Counted from the first letter of the stretch, positions 23,500 to 34,529 are shown. The stretch: 64,000 nucleotides of DNA from Talinum fruticosum (GCA_021018815.1 JAITYX010000063.1:1364001-1428000); one strand, 5' to 3'. Notes: generated by a model from the letters alone, not told the origin. A program made the numbers and translations.

Positions 23500-24115
23500 G
23501 AAGGGAGTGAGTTTGCCCATGGTAGCGATGTCGTAGGTCTTTTACGCGACCTTTCGGCTCCGGGAGGCTTGAAAGTGCTTAAACGTAAGTATCTCGCGAG
23601 GGATATCCTTCGGAAAACGCGACCCCTAACCCGAAGTTAGGAGTGCAAGTGCCCATGCGGACATGGGTCTTTACGCGACCTTCTAGCTCCCATAGGCTTA
23701 GAAGTGCATGAGCTGTCAGCGCGACCTCCTAACCTTAAGTTAGGAGTGCAAGTGCCCATGCGGACATGGGTCTTTACGCGACCTTCCAGCTCCCGTAGGC
23801 TTAGAAGTGCATGATTCTCGCTAGGGAACATCCCACGGAGAGCGCGACCCCTAACCTTAAGTTAGGAGTGCGGGTGCCCATGCGGACATGGGTCTTTACG
23901 CGACCTTCCATCTCCCGTAGGCTTAGAAGTGCATGATTGTGTCTCCTCCGAGAGGTGTTCCTTTTATGAAGTTAGGCGTACGATTTTTAGCTCCTGGAGG
24001 CTAAGTTATCGCTACCGTAACTTCGAAGGATGTCCCCTTTGTGGAGGTGGAAATATGACTTGTTAGCTCCGGAGCCTAAGTCGTTGTTTGACGTCGAGAG
24101 ACGTTTCGGCTTCGA
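23500..24115. repeat. Degenerate repeats related to the 63-bp array
   Basis: Units with TGCCCATGCGGACATGGGTC begin at 23650, 23753 and 23875 (103 and 122 bases apart). Between them are GCGACC...AAGTTAGGAGTGC segments that also occur at about 22809-22840. Each again has a CCCATG...CATGGG dyad. They are diverged, longer-period relatives of the array at 22841. Confidence 0.8.
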
Positions 24116-24159
24116 AATTATATGCTTCGTTGCGGAAATATTTTTCGAAGTTACGGAAC

Positions 24160-25415
24160 TCTTTTTTTTTATTTTTTTTATTTTTTATTATTTTTTTATT
24201 TGAGGACTCCCAAACCCGACCTCTCACACCGACTCCTGAGACCTATCACTAACCACCACTTGCTCGCCGATCTTGCCTCGCCCGACCCACTCTCTCAGCC
24301 CACTCGCTCTCCCTCCGCTTCGCTTTGGGCCCTCCCCTCGGCCCACCTCTCTTCTCCCACTCCCGCAGCTCTCTCCCCCTCCCGGGCCTATTCTTTCCCC
24401 TCGGCCCAGCCTCTCTCCCCCTCCCGCGGCTCTCCCCCGGGCTGCTCTCCCCAGCGGCCCGGCTCTCACTCTCGGCTCTCTCTCGCTCCGCGGCTCTCGC
24501 TGGGCCTCTCTCTCGGCTCTCTCCCGCTGCCCACACTCTCTCCCTCACGCTGGGCCTGCCCCCTTGGCCCACTCCTCTTTCAAACTCACTCCCTCCCGCA
24601 TCTCTCTCTCTCCCGCTTGCCACTAGCTTGCCGCGGCTCCCCCTGCCGTGCTTGCTCGCTGCGCCCCCACGCTTCGCTGCTGCTGCTCCTCCCCCTCACA
24701 ATGCACTCGGCCGGACCCCTCACCCCGGGACCGACCCCGTGACGACCCCGGAGCCGACCCCTCCCCTCACTCTCTCGCCCTCTCTCGCGCCTTCTCTCTC
24801 TATCGCCGCTTGCTCTGTTCTCTCTCGCTTGGACTCGGTCTCGCCGAGGCCGACCCCGCCCTCACGCTCGGACTCGGCTCTCCCGAGCACCGACCCCTCC
24901 CCAGACCCTTCGCTCGCACCCTCTCGGCCTCGCTCTCTCGCTCGCTGACTCTCTCTCTCTCGCTTCTTCGCTGCGTGCTCACCTCTCGGGCTCCGCAAGC
25001 TCTCTCCCTCCTCACGGTACTCACGCTCGGACTCGGTCTTCGCGAGACCGACCCCTCCCCCTCCTTCTCGCTCTCTCGCACTTCGCCCTCGGGCTCTCCT
25101 GGACTCGGTCCTCACGAGACCGACCCCTCCCCCTCCCTCTCGCTCTCTCGCACCCTGCCCTCTCTCACCGGGACTCGGTCCTCGCGGGACCGACCCCTCC
25201 CCTTCCTCTCGCTCTCTCGCACTCTGCCCTCTCTCGCCGGACTCGGTCCTCGCGGGACCGACCCCTCCCCTCCCTCTCGCTCTCTCGCACTCTGCCCTCT
25301 CTCGCCGGACTCGGTCCTTCCGAGACCGACCCCTCTCCTCGACCCCTAAGACCGACCCCCACCCCGAACCCTCACTCCTGCCGAGACTCCTACCGGAATG
25401 CCACAAATACCCCTC
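24160..25415. repeat. Pyrimidine-rich block with 68-72 bp tandem repeats
   Basis: The plus strand is dominated by C and T (CTCTCC, CCCGAC, CTCTCGC), so the element's sense strand is polypurine. Towards 25 kb it becomes a tandem array: GGACTCGGTC starts at 25029, 25101, 25171, 25239 and 25307. Each unit has a CGGTCC...GGACCG dyad. A weaker copy is at 24831. Long frames here translate to low-complexity Ser/Pro/Leu or Arg/Glu peptides and are not credible genes. Confidence 0.85.
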
Positions 25416-25421
25416 CAAAAA

Positions 25422-25439
25422 CCCTAACCCTAACCCTAG
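25422..25439. repeat. Telomere-like CCCTAA triplet
   Basis: CCCTAACCCTAACCCTAG is three hexamers close to, but not the same as, the usual plant telomere heptamer CCCTAAA. It lies just after the pyrimidine-rich array. Confidence 0.7.
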
Positions 25440-25442
25440 CAT

Positions 25443-27105
25443 TTTTAGTCTTTAGTTTTTATTATGAGTTGACATATTTTGGGGAAACATTCCCGACCAA
25501 TTTTATGCGTAAAAATTTTGCAAAGGAGACGGAAAAAATACCGACCTCGATTTTAGAGCGAAGAAACTGTAGGCTCCTCCAAACGGAAAATATCAACCCA
25601 ATTCAAAGCGGAAATACAATGGCCATGCCTCCGTTAGTCGAACATGTTGGGCGTTACGTGATTTGAGAAAAATCGGACCTCCTTCCGGTGAGCCTGTGTT
25701 GACTTCACATTAGGTCGAAATATATCAACTCCTTAGTATGGGCCTTTGTAGGGTGCCTTTGATTGTGCCCAAGTCGTAATTTTACGTTGGAGGCCTTCGT
25801 TAGCTTCTCGTTTACCTCCGAACTTGATGTCGTTGAACGACGTTTAGCGTTGGGCTATAGTAACGAACGTGCGCCTTGACGGCCAAAAACCTTCTTCGTC
25901 TTCATTTTGCGAACCATCGCTCCCTTATAGTGTTGGAGCGGTTTCTTGCAGAACAAAAGTGTTCTTCGAGGGCGTTGATCTCGTGCCTTTTCCAGGTGAC
26001 CTAAGGCTTGAGTGATGTCTCTTAGAGATCCTCTATGATCTTATGTGATCTTCGTTTGTCGAGTCGCGTACGCTCGTAATTTTTTCGTCCAAGAGGCCTT
26101 TCTTTTAACGAATGTACGCATCCGAGGACCATAGTCGTTCTCTTCATGCTTGGCATTGACTTGTGTTATGCTTGGACCTTACTCTAAAGATCTCACTTTG
26201 GAGTCAAGTTCCTTGGCCGTATTAATCCCTTAGGAAGAAGCGCCAAAGGAGGGGGAGATCCCCGAGGATGATGGCGTTGGCGAGGATGCCAAAGATGGCT
26301 CCGAGGATTGGCCCCCTTTCCATGATTCTTCGTGGGATATGAGTTATTTTTGACGTCCTGTGTGCCATTATGACTTGATACTCTTTCGTTTTGCTTGAAC
26401 TTTTATCCTCGATCGATCCTTGCTTTGATGCTTGTTGGATGCTTACTTGCCTCGTTGCTTCTTTTTATTGTTGCCGATTTTTGCTTTCTTGCCTCTTGGG
26501 ACACATGATCATAGTGGGGTCTTCTTTGAGTTTTACAACTTGGCTATCCCGGGGATTGTATTAGCCCCAGTGTTGCCCCCAAAATCGGCACAATGAAAAA
26601 CATACAACGAAAGAACTAGTAGGCCTTAGGGGGTCATATTAGCCCCTACTTTTATTCTAACTTTGACAAAGTTACGAAAATACAACGAAAGGAACCGGGG
26701 ACTTGGGTGTTCTAGGGGATTGTATTAGCCCCTATTCATGCCCCCAAGATCGTCTTTAAGTGAAATATGAGACGTAAAAAGCTTGCTCGTTGTATTGATA
26801 AAGGATCGAAGTCCGTACAAAAGAGAGGAATGTGTGCCCCGTTGAGCGCTTTCGGAAAAGTCGCGTCAATCGTGGGTGATTCCTTTACAAAATCTTTGGG
26901 ACTTGGCTGGGTGGGTCTTTAAAGAAAGGCCCCCACTCCGGACAATGAGCTCGCACTATCTACACAAGCACCATTATCTCCCGAGTTCGATGCCTTCGGG
27001 AGGTGTAAGCCGGACCTTGACACGATTTTCCGGGGTGGTGAAACACACCATCATAGTCTCGGAGACTTTAGTTGGGGCTCCGCTTTTAGCTTCTTGCCCT
27101 TAGGA
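25443..27105. other. Internal non-coding part of the gypsy-type element
   Basis: No RT, RNase H or integrase similarity is seen on either strand. The phrase GGGG(A)TTGTATTAGCCCC recurs at about 26551 and 26717, with a variant at about 26629, each followed in most cases by CCCCCAA(A/G)ATCG; this is another imperfect repeat. The rest is unrecognised moderate-GC DNA. Confidence 0.6.
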
Positions 27106-28070
27106 TCACCGTGAGTCCTCCCCTCCTCTTTCTCGCCTCTCCATCAAAGGTCGAAGGCTTACTATATAGCATTCACGTGCGGTCTTTTGGTCTCCGTAGG
27201 TCTCACCTACGGATCCGTCGTCAAGCTCATACTTCATGAGGAGAAGGTATGGAGCGACGACCGCTTTGATCCGGTTGAGGGTGGGACGTCCAATGATGAC
27301 GTTGTAGGCGAGAGGGGTGTCGATCACTAGGAATTTGACTTCGATGTTTCGGCCCCGACCTTCTCTCCAACCCCGACTGGTAGGCGGATCATGCCTATGG
27401 GGTGTATCGTCCGCCCTCCGAATCCGACGACGGGATTGACGAGGAGACTAGATTCGAGGGGCATACTTCAGCTGTCTAAGGCATTCCATGGTGATGACGT
27501 CTACCGAGCTCCCTGTGTCGATAAGAACCCTGCGGACCACGGCGTCCGAAATCTTCGAGTGTGATGACCAAAGGATCCTCATGTGGGGCGGCCATGCTTT
27601 TCAAGTCTTGTTCGCCGAAGGTCACTGTGGGCACCTTCGGAGGTGGAGGTTGGCCGGTGATCGGGACTTGTTGAGCGCTCCCGAGGTGAGCCTTCCAAGA
27701 AGAGAGGGTCGTGCCCCCTGCGAATCCCCAGCGATGGTGGCTACAATCTTAGTAGCATCGTCATCGTCATAGTGCTCATAACCCTGCCTTGAAGAACCTC
27801 CTTGCGCTCCATGAGTATCTTTTTTGAGGAAGCGATCAATTTGCCCGTTGTCCGCCAACTCCCCAAGCGCCTTCTTTAACGCGCGACACTCGTAGTGTTG
27901 TGTCCGGTTTGTTCATGAAATTCGCAATATTTGTTGGAAGCTCGCGCTTTGCAGGAGTGGACATGGGAGGTGGTTTTTTGAGCATGGGGTGCCCTTTGAT
28001 CTCCATCGGAATACTCGGGGGTCGGTGTTGAAGCGGTGGTCAACTTCATTTCGAGGATTAAATTTTCCAT
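27106..28070 (-). pseudogene. Gag C-terminus and aspartic-protease-like remnant
   Basis: Minus-strand pieces in several frames. Residues Cys-Glu-Phe-His-Glu-Gln-Thr-Gly-His (about 27915) match the conserved motif that follows gag in this type of element. Next come Lys-Lys-Ala-Leu-Gly-Glu-Leu-Ala-Asp and Val-Ala-Thr-Ile-Ala-Gly (about 27865-27725). The protease end with Tyr-Asn-Val-Ile-Ile-Gly-Arg-Pro-Thr-Leu is at about 27305, followed by Asp-Asp-Gly-Ser-Val-Gly-Glu and Tyr-Gly-Asp-Gln. In a working element the protease cuts the polyprotein. The reading is broken by frameshifts, and the coding sequence ends without entering RT. Confidence 0.8.
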
Positions 28071-28152
28071 CTCCTCCTCTCTTTCGACCTCATCTCCTTC
28101 CTCCGCACGAGATCTCCGTGGCTCGAATAAAGTCGGCCGCCTTTCGGAGTGC

Positions 28153-28640
28153 TTACGCCAAGGTGGACACCTTTTGTTCAGCGAGGAAAATTTGAATCTT
28201 CCGCTTCGAGTCCGTTAAGGAAGGCAGCGTAGGTGACTCCATCTTGCGGAGTCGAGAGATAAGGACGGCCTCTCCATGAAACCTTCGGACATAGTCTTTA
28301 AGGGTCTCGTTTCTCCCTTGCTTAATTTTGGAGAGGTGGATGCTAGTCTTCTTACGCTTGCAACTCGCAATGAATTGTGCGACGAACTTCTCACATAACT
28401 CTTCAAAGGAAGAGATGCTCCCTTGGGGAAGATTGTTGAACCATTTCTGCGCGACTCCCTTTAGTGTAGCGAGGAAGAATCGGCGAGTAGGTTGCATCGT
28501 CCCCGTCCCGAACATACATGTGGGACTTGTAGTACGCCAAGTGATCTTCGAGGATCGGTCGTGCCATTGTATGGATCAATGTTCGGAACCTTTATCTTCT
28601 TCATTCGGGAGCATTCATGATCTTCTTCGAAAATGGAGTT
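28153..28640 (-). pseudogene. Retrotransposon gag (capsid) domain
   Basis: The 28515-28153 frame has Leu-Lys-Gly-Val-Ala-Gln-Lys-Trp-Phe-Asn-Asn-Leu-Pro, Ser-Phe-Glu-Glu-Leu, Ser-Ile-His-Leu-Ser-Lys-Ile-Lys-Gln-Gly and Tyr-Val-Arg-Arg-Phe-His, the core of the plant retrotransposon gag family. The part before it (28640-28515) reads Asn-Ile-Asp-Pro-Tyr-Asn-Gly-Thr-Thr-Asp-Pro in another frame, so the domain is frameshifted at least once. Gag forms the virus-like particle in the cytoplasm. Despite near-identical LTRs the gene is broken, so this copy probably moved on proteins from relatives. Confidence 0.85.
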
Positions 28641-28892
28641 TTGAAAGCATTCAGGTTGGCCTTGAATTAGAGCCGAGAGATAGGGCGGCGCGGGTTTGGT
28701 GGCGTGGAACTTCCACCGGGGAAGGACTCTTCCTCCTCTCGGATCGAGGGGAGTGTGCCCGGTCCTCTCGACTTCTCAGGACCCTTCGGATTTGATCGCT
28801 CATGACGCCTTTCTCTTGATCGTTCCCGCTCTCGGGCGGCGGACCGTTCTTGGTCGCGCCTTGGGGCATTGCGGGCTCGATGAGAATTGCGG

Positions 28893-29570
28893 CTATGTGT
28901 AGCCGATCGTGCGAGGACTAGCGGACCTTCTGCTCCCCAGGGTCTTTGCTCCGTGTTTGGGGCAAGGGCACCTCCATGATCGTCGAACCAGGCGAACGCT
29001 CGCTGTGGGTAGCATAGGGGGTCGAGGCCGTGTGCGAAGTTGCAATGTTCTTGTTGGCTTTATGGTGAGCTTTCTTTGCGTCGATAATTTCTCGTGCGTC
29101 GCCTTCTTCGTGACGCCTTGTCGGGAGGGCATTTGGCTGCTCAGGAGCAAGCGCGATTGGTGCCTTAGTTGGTTGTTACGGGGCTGCGTGGGAGGGCATC
29201 CCGCCCGAGAAGTAGCCAACAGGCTGACCTCCCGAGGGGTTGTGCCATACCCGAGAGTTGGGGCGTAGTGGAAGGGCATGATTGGCATGCGCTGTTCCAT
29301 GGTGACTCGCACTTGTTCTTGCACTTGCTGTGCAACGGTTGTTTTAAGGGTCTCTATTAGGTTTTGGAGAGCCCCTAGGGTGACGTACCCCTCCCAGCTG
29401 GGTGTGGCGGTTACCGATAGACCGCTGAGATGATTCCACATCCCCGGGTTGAGGAGCGTCGCGGGATTGGCCCCGTAGGCATTGAGCGATGAGGGTGAGG
29501 GACCGGTGGGTTCGTGTCGCGAGTCATCTTGGATCGAGATCGAGTGCCACCGGCGACCATATGCTACCTT
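28893..29570 (-). pseudogene. Gag N-terminal region remnant
   Basis: The frame running from the LTR (29687) to 28893 carries a plausible gag leader between about 29540 and 29200: Gly-Ala-Leu-Gln-Asn-Leu-Ile-Glu-Thr-Leu-Lys followed by a Gln/Val-rich helix. It lacks an in-frame ATG after the primer site. An ATG at about 29564 opens a different frame that reads for only about 50 codons, so a frameshift separates start and body. The downstream part is basic and low in complexity. Confidence 0.55.
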
Positions 29571-29572
29571 CC

Positions 29573-29591
29573 TCCCCACGAGACGGCGCCA
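29573..29591 (-). promoter_or_regulatory. Primer-binding site (tRNA-Asp type)
   Basis: On the minus strand TGGCGCCGTCTCGTGGGGA begins four bases after the LTR. The TGGCGCCGTC core is complementary to the 3' end of plant tRNA-Asp and is typical of Athila/Tat gypsy elements. It fixes the element's orientation as minus. Confidence 0.85.
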
Positions 29592-29595
29592 AAGC

Positions 29596-30211
29596 TGTTT
29601 CCGGAGAAACTTGAGTTGATGAGGTGGATGATGATTCGGAGAGAGGAAGGATTTATCGCTTCGGTTCCGAGGACGTGGCACGATCAATCCGAGTCCGAGT
29701 GACGACCGCTGAACTCCGCAAAAGGCGAAGCCCGGGTGGTGGATCCCGGGAACGCCCTCCGACGCCCAAGTTAGTAATGAACTAAATTTGAGTAGATCGA
29801 GGGATCTTCCTCGATGTGCGTGGGGGATTCCTTGGGAGACGAGAATATTTCCAAAGATGGAAGATTCTCGGGATGAATGTGGATGAACACCGATGAACTT
29901 GGTTGAATGTGGATGAGTGTTGAGAGCTTTGGAGCTTGAGAACTTAGGTTATCTCAAAGGTGAGATGTCTTGTCAAATGAACAGAACATGCTTTGGGATT
30001 GGGAAATGTTGAGTATTTATAGGAGATTTTAAAGGGGTAAAACGGTACTTTACCACGGTTCAAGGGAAACCCTAGCCCTAGTGGGCTTTGGGCTTTACCT
30101 GGCCCCTTTAAGGGCTATCTTGGGCCGATTCCTCCCTTATCCGACTGATTAGGCTCGATTGGCTGGTGACGTGGCGGGTGAGTTGGAACTGTCCAGGAAA
30201 TACCCGAATCA
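29596..30211 (-). repeat. 5' LTR of the gypsy-type element (right copy)
   Basis: 616 bases, near-identical to 21166-21780. In element orientation it carries the promoter, with TATAAATAC at 30021-30013 on the minus strand. Flanked by the ACAAT duplication at 30212-30216. Confidence 0.95.
30013..30021 (-). promoter_or_regulatory. LTR TATA box
   Basis: TATAAATAC on the minus strand in the upstream LTR. The same sequence is in the other LTR (about 21581-21589). Position and orientation suit transcription of gag. Confidence 0.65.
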
Positions 30212-30257
30212 ACAATAACTCAAATTTTCTCAATTCAACCTTTAAATTTATATCATA

Positions 30258-30351
30258 GTATCTTTCTAAAGATATATAATTTAATTAATAACTACTATCA
30301 ATAGGTATCTTTCTAAAGATATATAATTTAATTAATAACTACTATAAATAG
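30258..30351. repeat. 47-bp tandem duplication
   Basis: GTATCTTTCTAAAGATATATAA and the bases after it occur twice, 47 bases apart (starts 30258 and 30305), almost unchanged. Lies in the last piece of the outer LTR. Confidence 0.9.
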
Positions 30352-30566
30352 ATAAATAATAAAGGGAGATGAGTTAGGGTTTAGGGTTTCATCTTCAAAC
30401 CCAAAGAGTGGAAGCGAAGAAGATGAAGGAGTGGTGGTGGTGCACGGCTGCTCCAGCAACTACTCGGGCAGCATCGGCGTCGAGTTACGCGGCCGAGCTG
30501 CGGCTAGTGGTTGGCCGATGAACGGACCGCAGCAGGGGACGAGGCGAGGCAAGCGAGAAGGGAAGA

Positions 30567-30592
30567 AAGAGAGAGAGAGAGAGAGAGAGAGA
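30567..30592. repeat. (GA)n microsatellite
   Basis: A GA run in a GC-richer segment of the outer LTR's right piece (30217-31282). Reading frames over it are low-complexity Arg/Glu or Leu/Ser and are not taken as genes. Confidence 0.9.
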
Positions 30593-31282
30593 TAGATGCG
30601 CTGCGTCTTTCGGGCGGCGCAGCGCCTGGTTCTCGGCCGGTGTTGGCGCCGTCCGGTCGCCGAGTCGCTAGGCGGCAGCAGGGAGGCGAAGCAAAGGAGG
30701 GGAAAAGTAGAGGCACGGGGGAAAGAGAGGGGTGTGAGGGAAAATGGAATTGATATGGTAAGTTGAAGCTGCATGATTTTATCTTTATCATTATTTTTTT
30801 CCTTTTTTTGTATGGTGAAAAATTCGAAGTTTAATCTGGATTGTTCTCACTAGAACTCTTGATTTTTTATTTCTATGTTTTTATTTATCCAATTTTATGT
30901 ATCTTATTTATATCATTTAATCCTTTATTTTACTAAATTTATCGTTCATTTTATTCTAATAGTGTTATAAATAGGTTATACGATCTGTTTTAGATGTCAC
31001 CCTTCGCTTAAAATATGATCTCTAATAACCTTATACTCATGTATCTTCACATATTTATATTCATTATATATTTATATAAATTTCCAAATTTTTATTTTAT
31101 ACATATGCGTATGTTTACAATCATTATTATAAAATTTCTTTGTTGGAGGTCGCTTCGTCATCTTAGTTGCATAACACACATATAAAATATATTTCAAATG
31201 TCACATTGAAGTGTGCTCGCTCGAATGTATAAATTTTATAATTAGTAAAATAAATAATGTGGTTTAGGGTCAGATTGTTACA

Positions 31283-31743
31283 CACTTGAAACTAGCACAA
31301 CCAACCATGACCCACCGGCTTTCTTTACTTTTCCAGGTGGCTTTGTCGCCGAATTTATGAAAATCATATCCCAAATGCATTTAATTTATGGCATATTGAA
31401 TTTTAATCGAAAATTCATATCTTACCCCTATGAAACGGTAAGAAAATACGATGGGTGTTGTTTATAATACCTAATTTTAGGGTGGGTGGCGGTGGTTGAA
31501 GAAACGAAGTCAAGGAAGGAAGGCCTATGCAACAATTTTTGGGGGCAATGACTTGCACCAACGAGATTTAATCTTGACCCTTAGATTTAAAGTACCTGGT
31601 TGATATTTAATTCTCTCATTATCATCATCAAATATAAATCACTTCTCATGAAAAAAACATCATGAAAAATAATGGAACTCACTCTTAAAAATTTTTATAG
31701 TTAAGTTTGCGCGACTTCGAGCACTCCTATGCTACATGATATT
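31283..31743. other. Intergenic DNA, nothing recognised
   Basis: AT-rich sequence following the outer LTR. No gene, terminal repeat or RNA is seen. Confidence 0.5.
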
Positions 31744-31929
31744 TACACAAGAAGGGGAGGGGAAGGAGGGGAGGTTAATCAAGGGAGGGAAATGAAATGA
31801 AGCGGAAGTGAGAGGAGGGAGATACATTTCCCGTGTTTGTGTTTGGATTTGAAATGGAGGGAAATGGAAGTTACCCAATATTCCCTTATTTGGATTTAAA
31901 AATGAAGGGGAAAGGAGGGGAAGGAAAGG

Positions 31930-31980
<51 letters not shown>

Positions 31981-32431
31981 CTACTACCACCACAACCACT
32001 TTAAATTAAAAATAACAAACTTAAATTTAGTACAAGGAACTTATTCCCCTTAACAACGTTTCACCCAAAAAAAAGGTCCATTTTTTAATAATTATTTTTT
32101 ACATCCGTAAGTTATTACTTGAAGTAAAATAGAATAATTAATCAAATAATATAAGCACTTAAAATAAAAGAGTAAATAATCAAAATTAGGATAACGGTAA
32201 AGATATTCATGTCCACATATATTCATGGTGATTAACATATACATCATCTATTTTATTGATCATAACTACGAATCTAAAAAAGGTACTTAAGTTGAATTAA
32301 AATATAAATACAACCCTATTATTGATAAATATGAATTAGAATAAAGTAAATAAAGGGGATAAAAAGAAAGGTGAAGGCATTAACTCGAATAATGATCCGT
32401 AAAATAGAATAAAAGTACAATCCTAATATTG

Positions 32432-32463
<32 letters not shown>

Positions 32464-32752
32464 ACTTTAGAGGAGAGAAAAAGAAAAAGCTGATATTAGA
32501 GAGAAGTAAGAAAAAAAATAATATAAAGAAATAAAATAGGATTAAAATTAATATAAAATTTTTTTATTAATTATCTTACTTCCCTCCCCTCCCTTCCTCC
32601 TCATTTTAGAGGGGAATGAAATAAGGTTAAAGGAGGGGAAGGATTCCCCCACCCTCACCCCTTTTTTTATTTCCCAAACAAGCGGAAGAGGAGTTAATTA
32701 TCCCCCTTCTCCTCCCTTCCTCTCCTTTAACTCCAATCTAAACATAGTGTTA
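31744..32752. mobile_element. MITE-like element with purine/pyrimidine inverted arms
   Basis: The left arm (31744-31930) is rich in GGGAGGGGAAGG words and contains TGTTTGGATTTGAAATGGAG. The right arm (32578-32752), reversed, reads ATGTTTAGATTGGAGTTAAAGG and similar G-rich words. Such imperfect inverted ends around an AT-rich core are typical of small non-autonomous DNA transposons. I could not fix exact ends or a target duplication. A TTA run (31931-31977) and a TA run (32431-32459) lie inside. No gene. Confidence 0.4.
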
Positions 32753-33083
32753 GTAGATGAATGTGGATATCTCTGGTGTTCACGAAAAATGTTAAACTGA
32801 AAATTTTTTCCTATATTTGTATTAAAAAAGTCTTAAAGTTTTTAATATGGACACCCCTAAAAATTAATTGTTATAATCAATTGTTTTTTTGAAAGAAATT
32901 AAAAAAATAGATAACGTCATAAAGATATTTTAAATCTGACATGAACAATTGTAGGACGATTCAGAATCAAGTTCAAGACTTTTATCATTTTGGAATCTGG
33001 TTATATTTAGATCAATCATCAACTTGACCAATAAGTTGTTTAAAAAGAAGTTCCTATTATGTTTAGAAAATTTTTGGGTGTAC

Positions 33084-33376
33084 TCAATTTAGGTTGGATC
33101 AATATAAATGTCACATGAAAATACACGTTCTTAGGAGCAAAACGAACATAAAAAACATAAACGAATAGAAATAAGTTGTTAAATAAGAAACGAACATAAA
33201 CGAATAGAAATAAATTGTTAAATAAGAAAAGAACATAATCGAACGAATATAAACGAATATAAAATAATAGAAACAAACATATAAAAAAACATAAAACTTA
33301 AATATATTCTATTTTTCATGTAAAGTCAAACAGTACTCTTAGATTGGATCAATATAAATGACATATGAAAGTACAT
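33084..33376. repeat. Direct repeats flanking a minisatellite
   Basis: TTGGATCAATATAAATG plus the next twenty or so bases occurs at about 33092 and 33343. Between them, imperfect units containing AACGAATAGAAATAA and TTGTTAAATAAGAA are repeated. A related run with ATAAACGAATAGAA words lies at 43604-43710. Confidence 0.6.
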
Positions 33377-33379
33377 GTT

Positions 33380-34520
33380 CCTAAAACCATATAAGAATCT
33401 GGCATCTACAATCGAAGCGAATTTTAATAAGTTTGGACTCTATAATTAAATAAAGCTATTTAGATTGGATATCCAATATGGGTTAGATTTGGTAGTATTT
33501 AAACAACACGGCCCATGATGGTCCGTCCAGCCCAAGGTGAACTCTCCATCTGTATGAAGGCCCAAAAAACTCTTTGATTTTATGGAGGGGAGGTAAGAAT
33601 CTAATACCTCTCAGAACAATAAAATAATGATTATGCAAGTTGGAGGAGTCATCAATGAATATCATTCACTTCTTTTAGTGCAAATGGTATATACTCCGTA
33701 TAAACTTACATTGGATGTTTGAATTTATTTTTAAATTTTCATTAAACAAATAGTAGAGATACCCGCTTGGCCAACTTTGACTAAACAAATTTTTATTGAC
33801 CTTTTTTAAAAATAATCAATTTGCCGATATTACAAATTAATATATAAGTAGAATACCTGATATGAAATACAACTTACAAAGTGAGGGAGTTGTGAATCAA
33901 ATGAAAAAGGTTGTCACTAACTCTAGTTTGAAACTAAGGAAGGGTAGAAGGTGAAGAAGAATTCGACAGAAAACTCATCAAATATCCACTATTTTTCCTC
34001 GTAGGAAAAAGTAATTCTATTATTTATGAACGTTACTCCTACAATCAAACGAGTTAAGTATTAACAGTTTAAGATGGTTAACTATTTTAGGTCTTTTTAT
34101 GTGAGAGAAATGAGATTTTTGTCTAGTCCAATCGCAAATGAGAGCAGCATTCCCATAATTTTAAACAACACAAGAAGATGGAGACCCCCAAGGACCATGA
34201 CACCCGCACAAAAACACCAAAATGCCACAATACTCGAGGTAGATGGAGCAAACATCCAAATTAAGGAGATTCCCTCCCCATCATTACTAACCATACAATG
34301 GAACAACCCACTTTACAAATACAATGGTGTAAAGATTCCCTCTTCAAATCCATTTGTATTTCTATGTTTTTTCCCTCTTCATAAAACGTATAGCAAACAA
34401 ACATAATATTATGTCAAAAAAAAATAAAATTCCCCAACATACTAAAACGCCCCATGAAATAATTTATAACTCTATGAGTAAATCTGTTCCTCCCTTGATT
34501 TATTTAAATTAGTTGAATTA
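33380..34520. other. Intergenic DNA, no convincing gene
   Basis: AT-rich. A 110-codon frame at 34074-34406 has no recognisable domain, biased composition and no gene-like context, so it is not called. The stretch may include decayed LINE sequence just ahead of the fragment at 34530. Confidence 0.45.
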
Positions 34521-34529
34521 AATTTATCA

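Larger units (their letters stand above)
21166..30211 (-). mobile_element. Young gag-only Ty3/gypsy-type LTR retrotransposon lacking pol
   Basis: Two LTRs (21166-21780 and 29596-30211), TG...CA ends and an exact 5-bp duplication ACAAT (21161-21165 and 30212-30216) define a 9046-base element. Primer site, gag and protease order show it is transcribed on the minus strand, from the right-hand LTR. By eye the LTRs differ by about four substitutions and five one-base indels in about 615 bases, so the insertion is recent. Gag and protease remnants (29580-27000) resemble Tat/Athila-type polyproteins. There is no trace of reverse transcriptase, RNase H or integrase. The remaining 5 kb (26.9-21.8 kb) is repeats, a polypyrimidine block and an antisense ORF. 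This matches the TR-GAG concept: terminal repeats plus gag, mobilised in trans. Confidence 0.9.
11210..31282. mobile_element. Outer solo LTR (about 2.9 kb) expanded by nested insertions
   Basis: The left end TGTAACA (11210) and right end TGTTACA (to 31282) form a perfect 7-bp terminal inverted repeat of TG...CA type. Flanks are CACCT (11205-11209) and CACTT (31283-31287), a 5-bp duplication with one mismatch. Removing the Helitron pair, the LINE and the gypsy element leaves three pieces: 11210-12031, about 20156-21165 and 30217-31282, together about 2.9 kb. No retroviral protein is in these pieces, which suits a solo LTR. The TGTAACACCC start is common among plant gypsy LTRs. The assignment depends on joining distant ends and is less certain than the inner elements. 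Confidence 0.5.

Noticed and set aside
25422..25439. Interstitial telomere
   Set aside because: Only three hexamers of CCCTAA type, not the plant CCCTAAA heptamer, inside a retrotransposon.
24122..25442. Long open frames on both strands (up to about 240 codons)
   Set aside because: They arise from pyrimidine-rich tandem repeats. The peptides are Ser/Pro/Leu or Arg/Glu/Gly low-complexity, with no domain and no consistent frame.
30511..30791. Frames over the GA repeat
   Set aside because: Low-complexity Arg/Glu or Ser/Leu translations of a GA microsatellite within the outer LTR.
34074..34406. 110-codon plus-strand frame
   Set aside because: No domain, no promoter or splice context, and adjacent to LINE debris. 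Not supportable as a gene.
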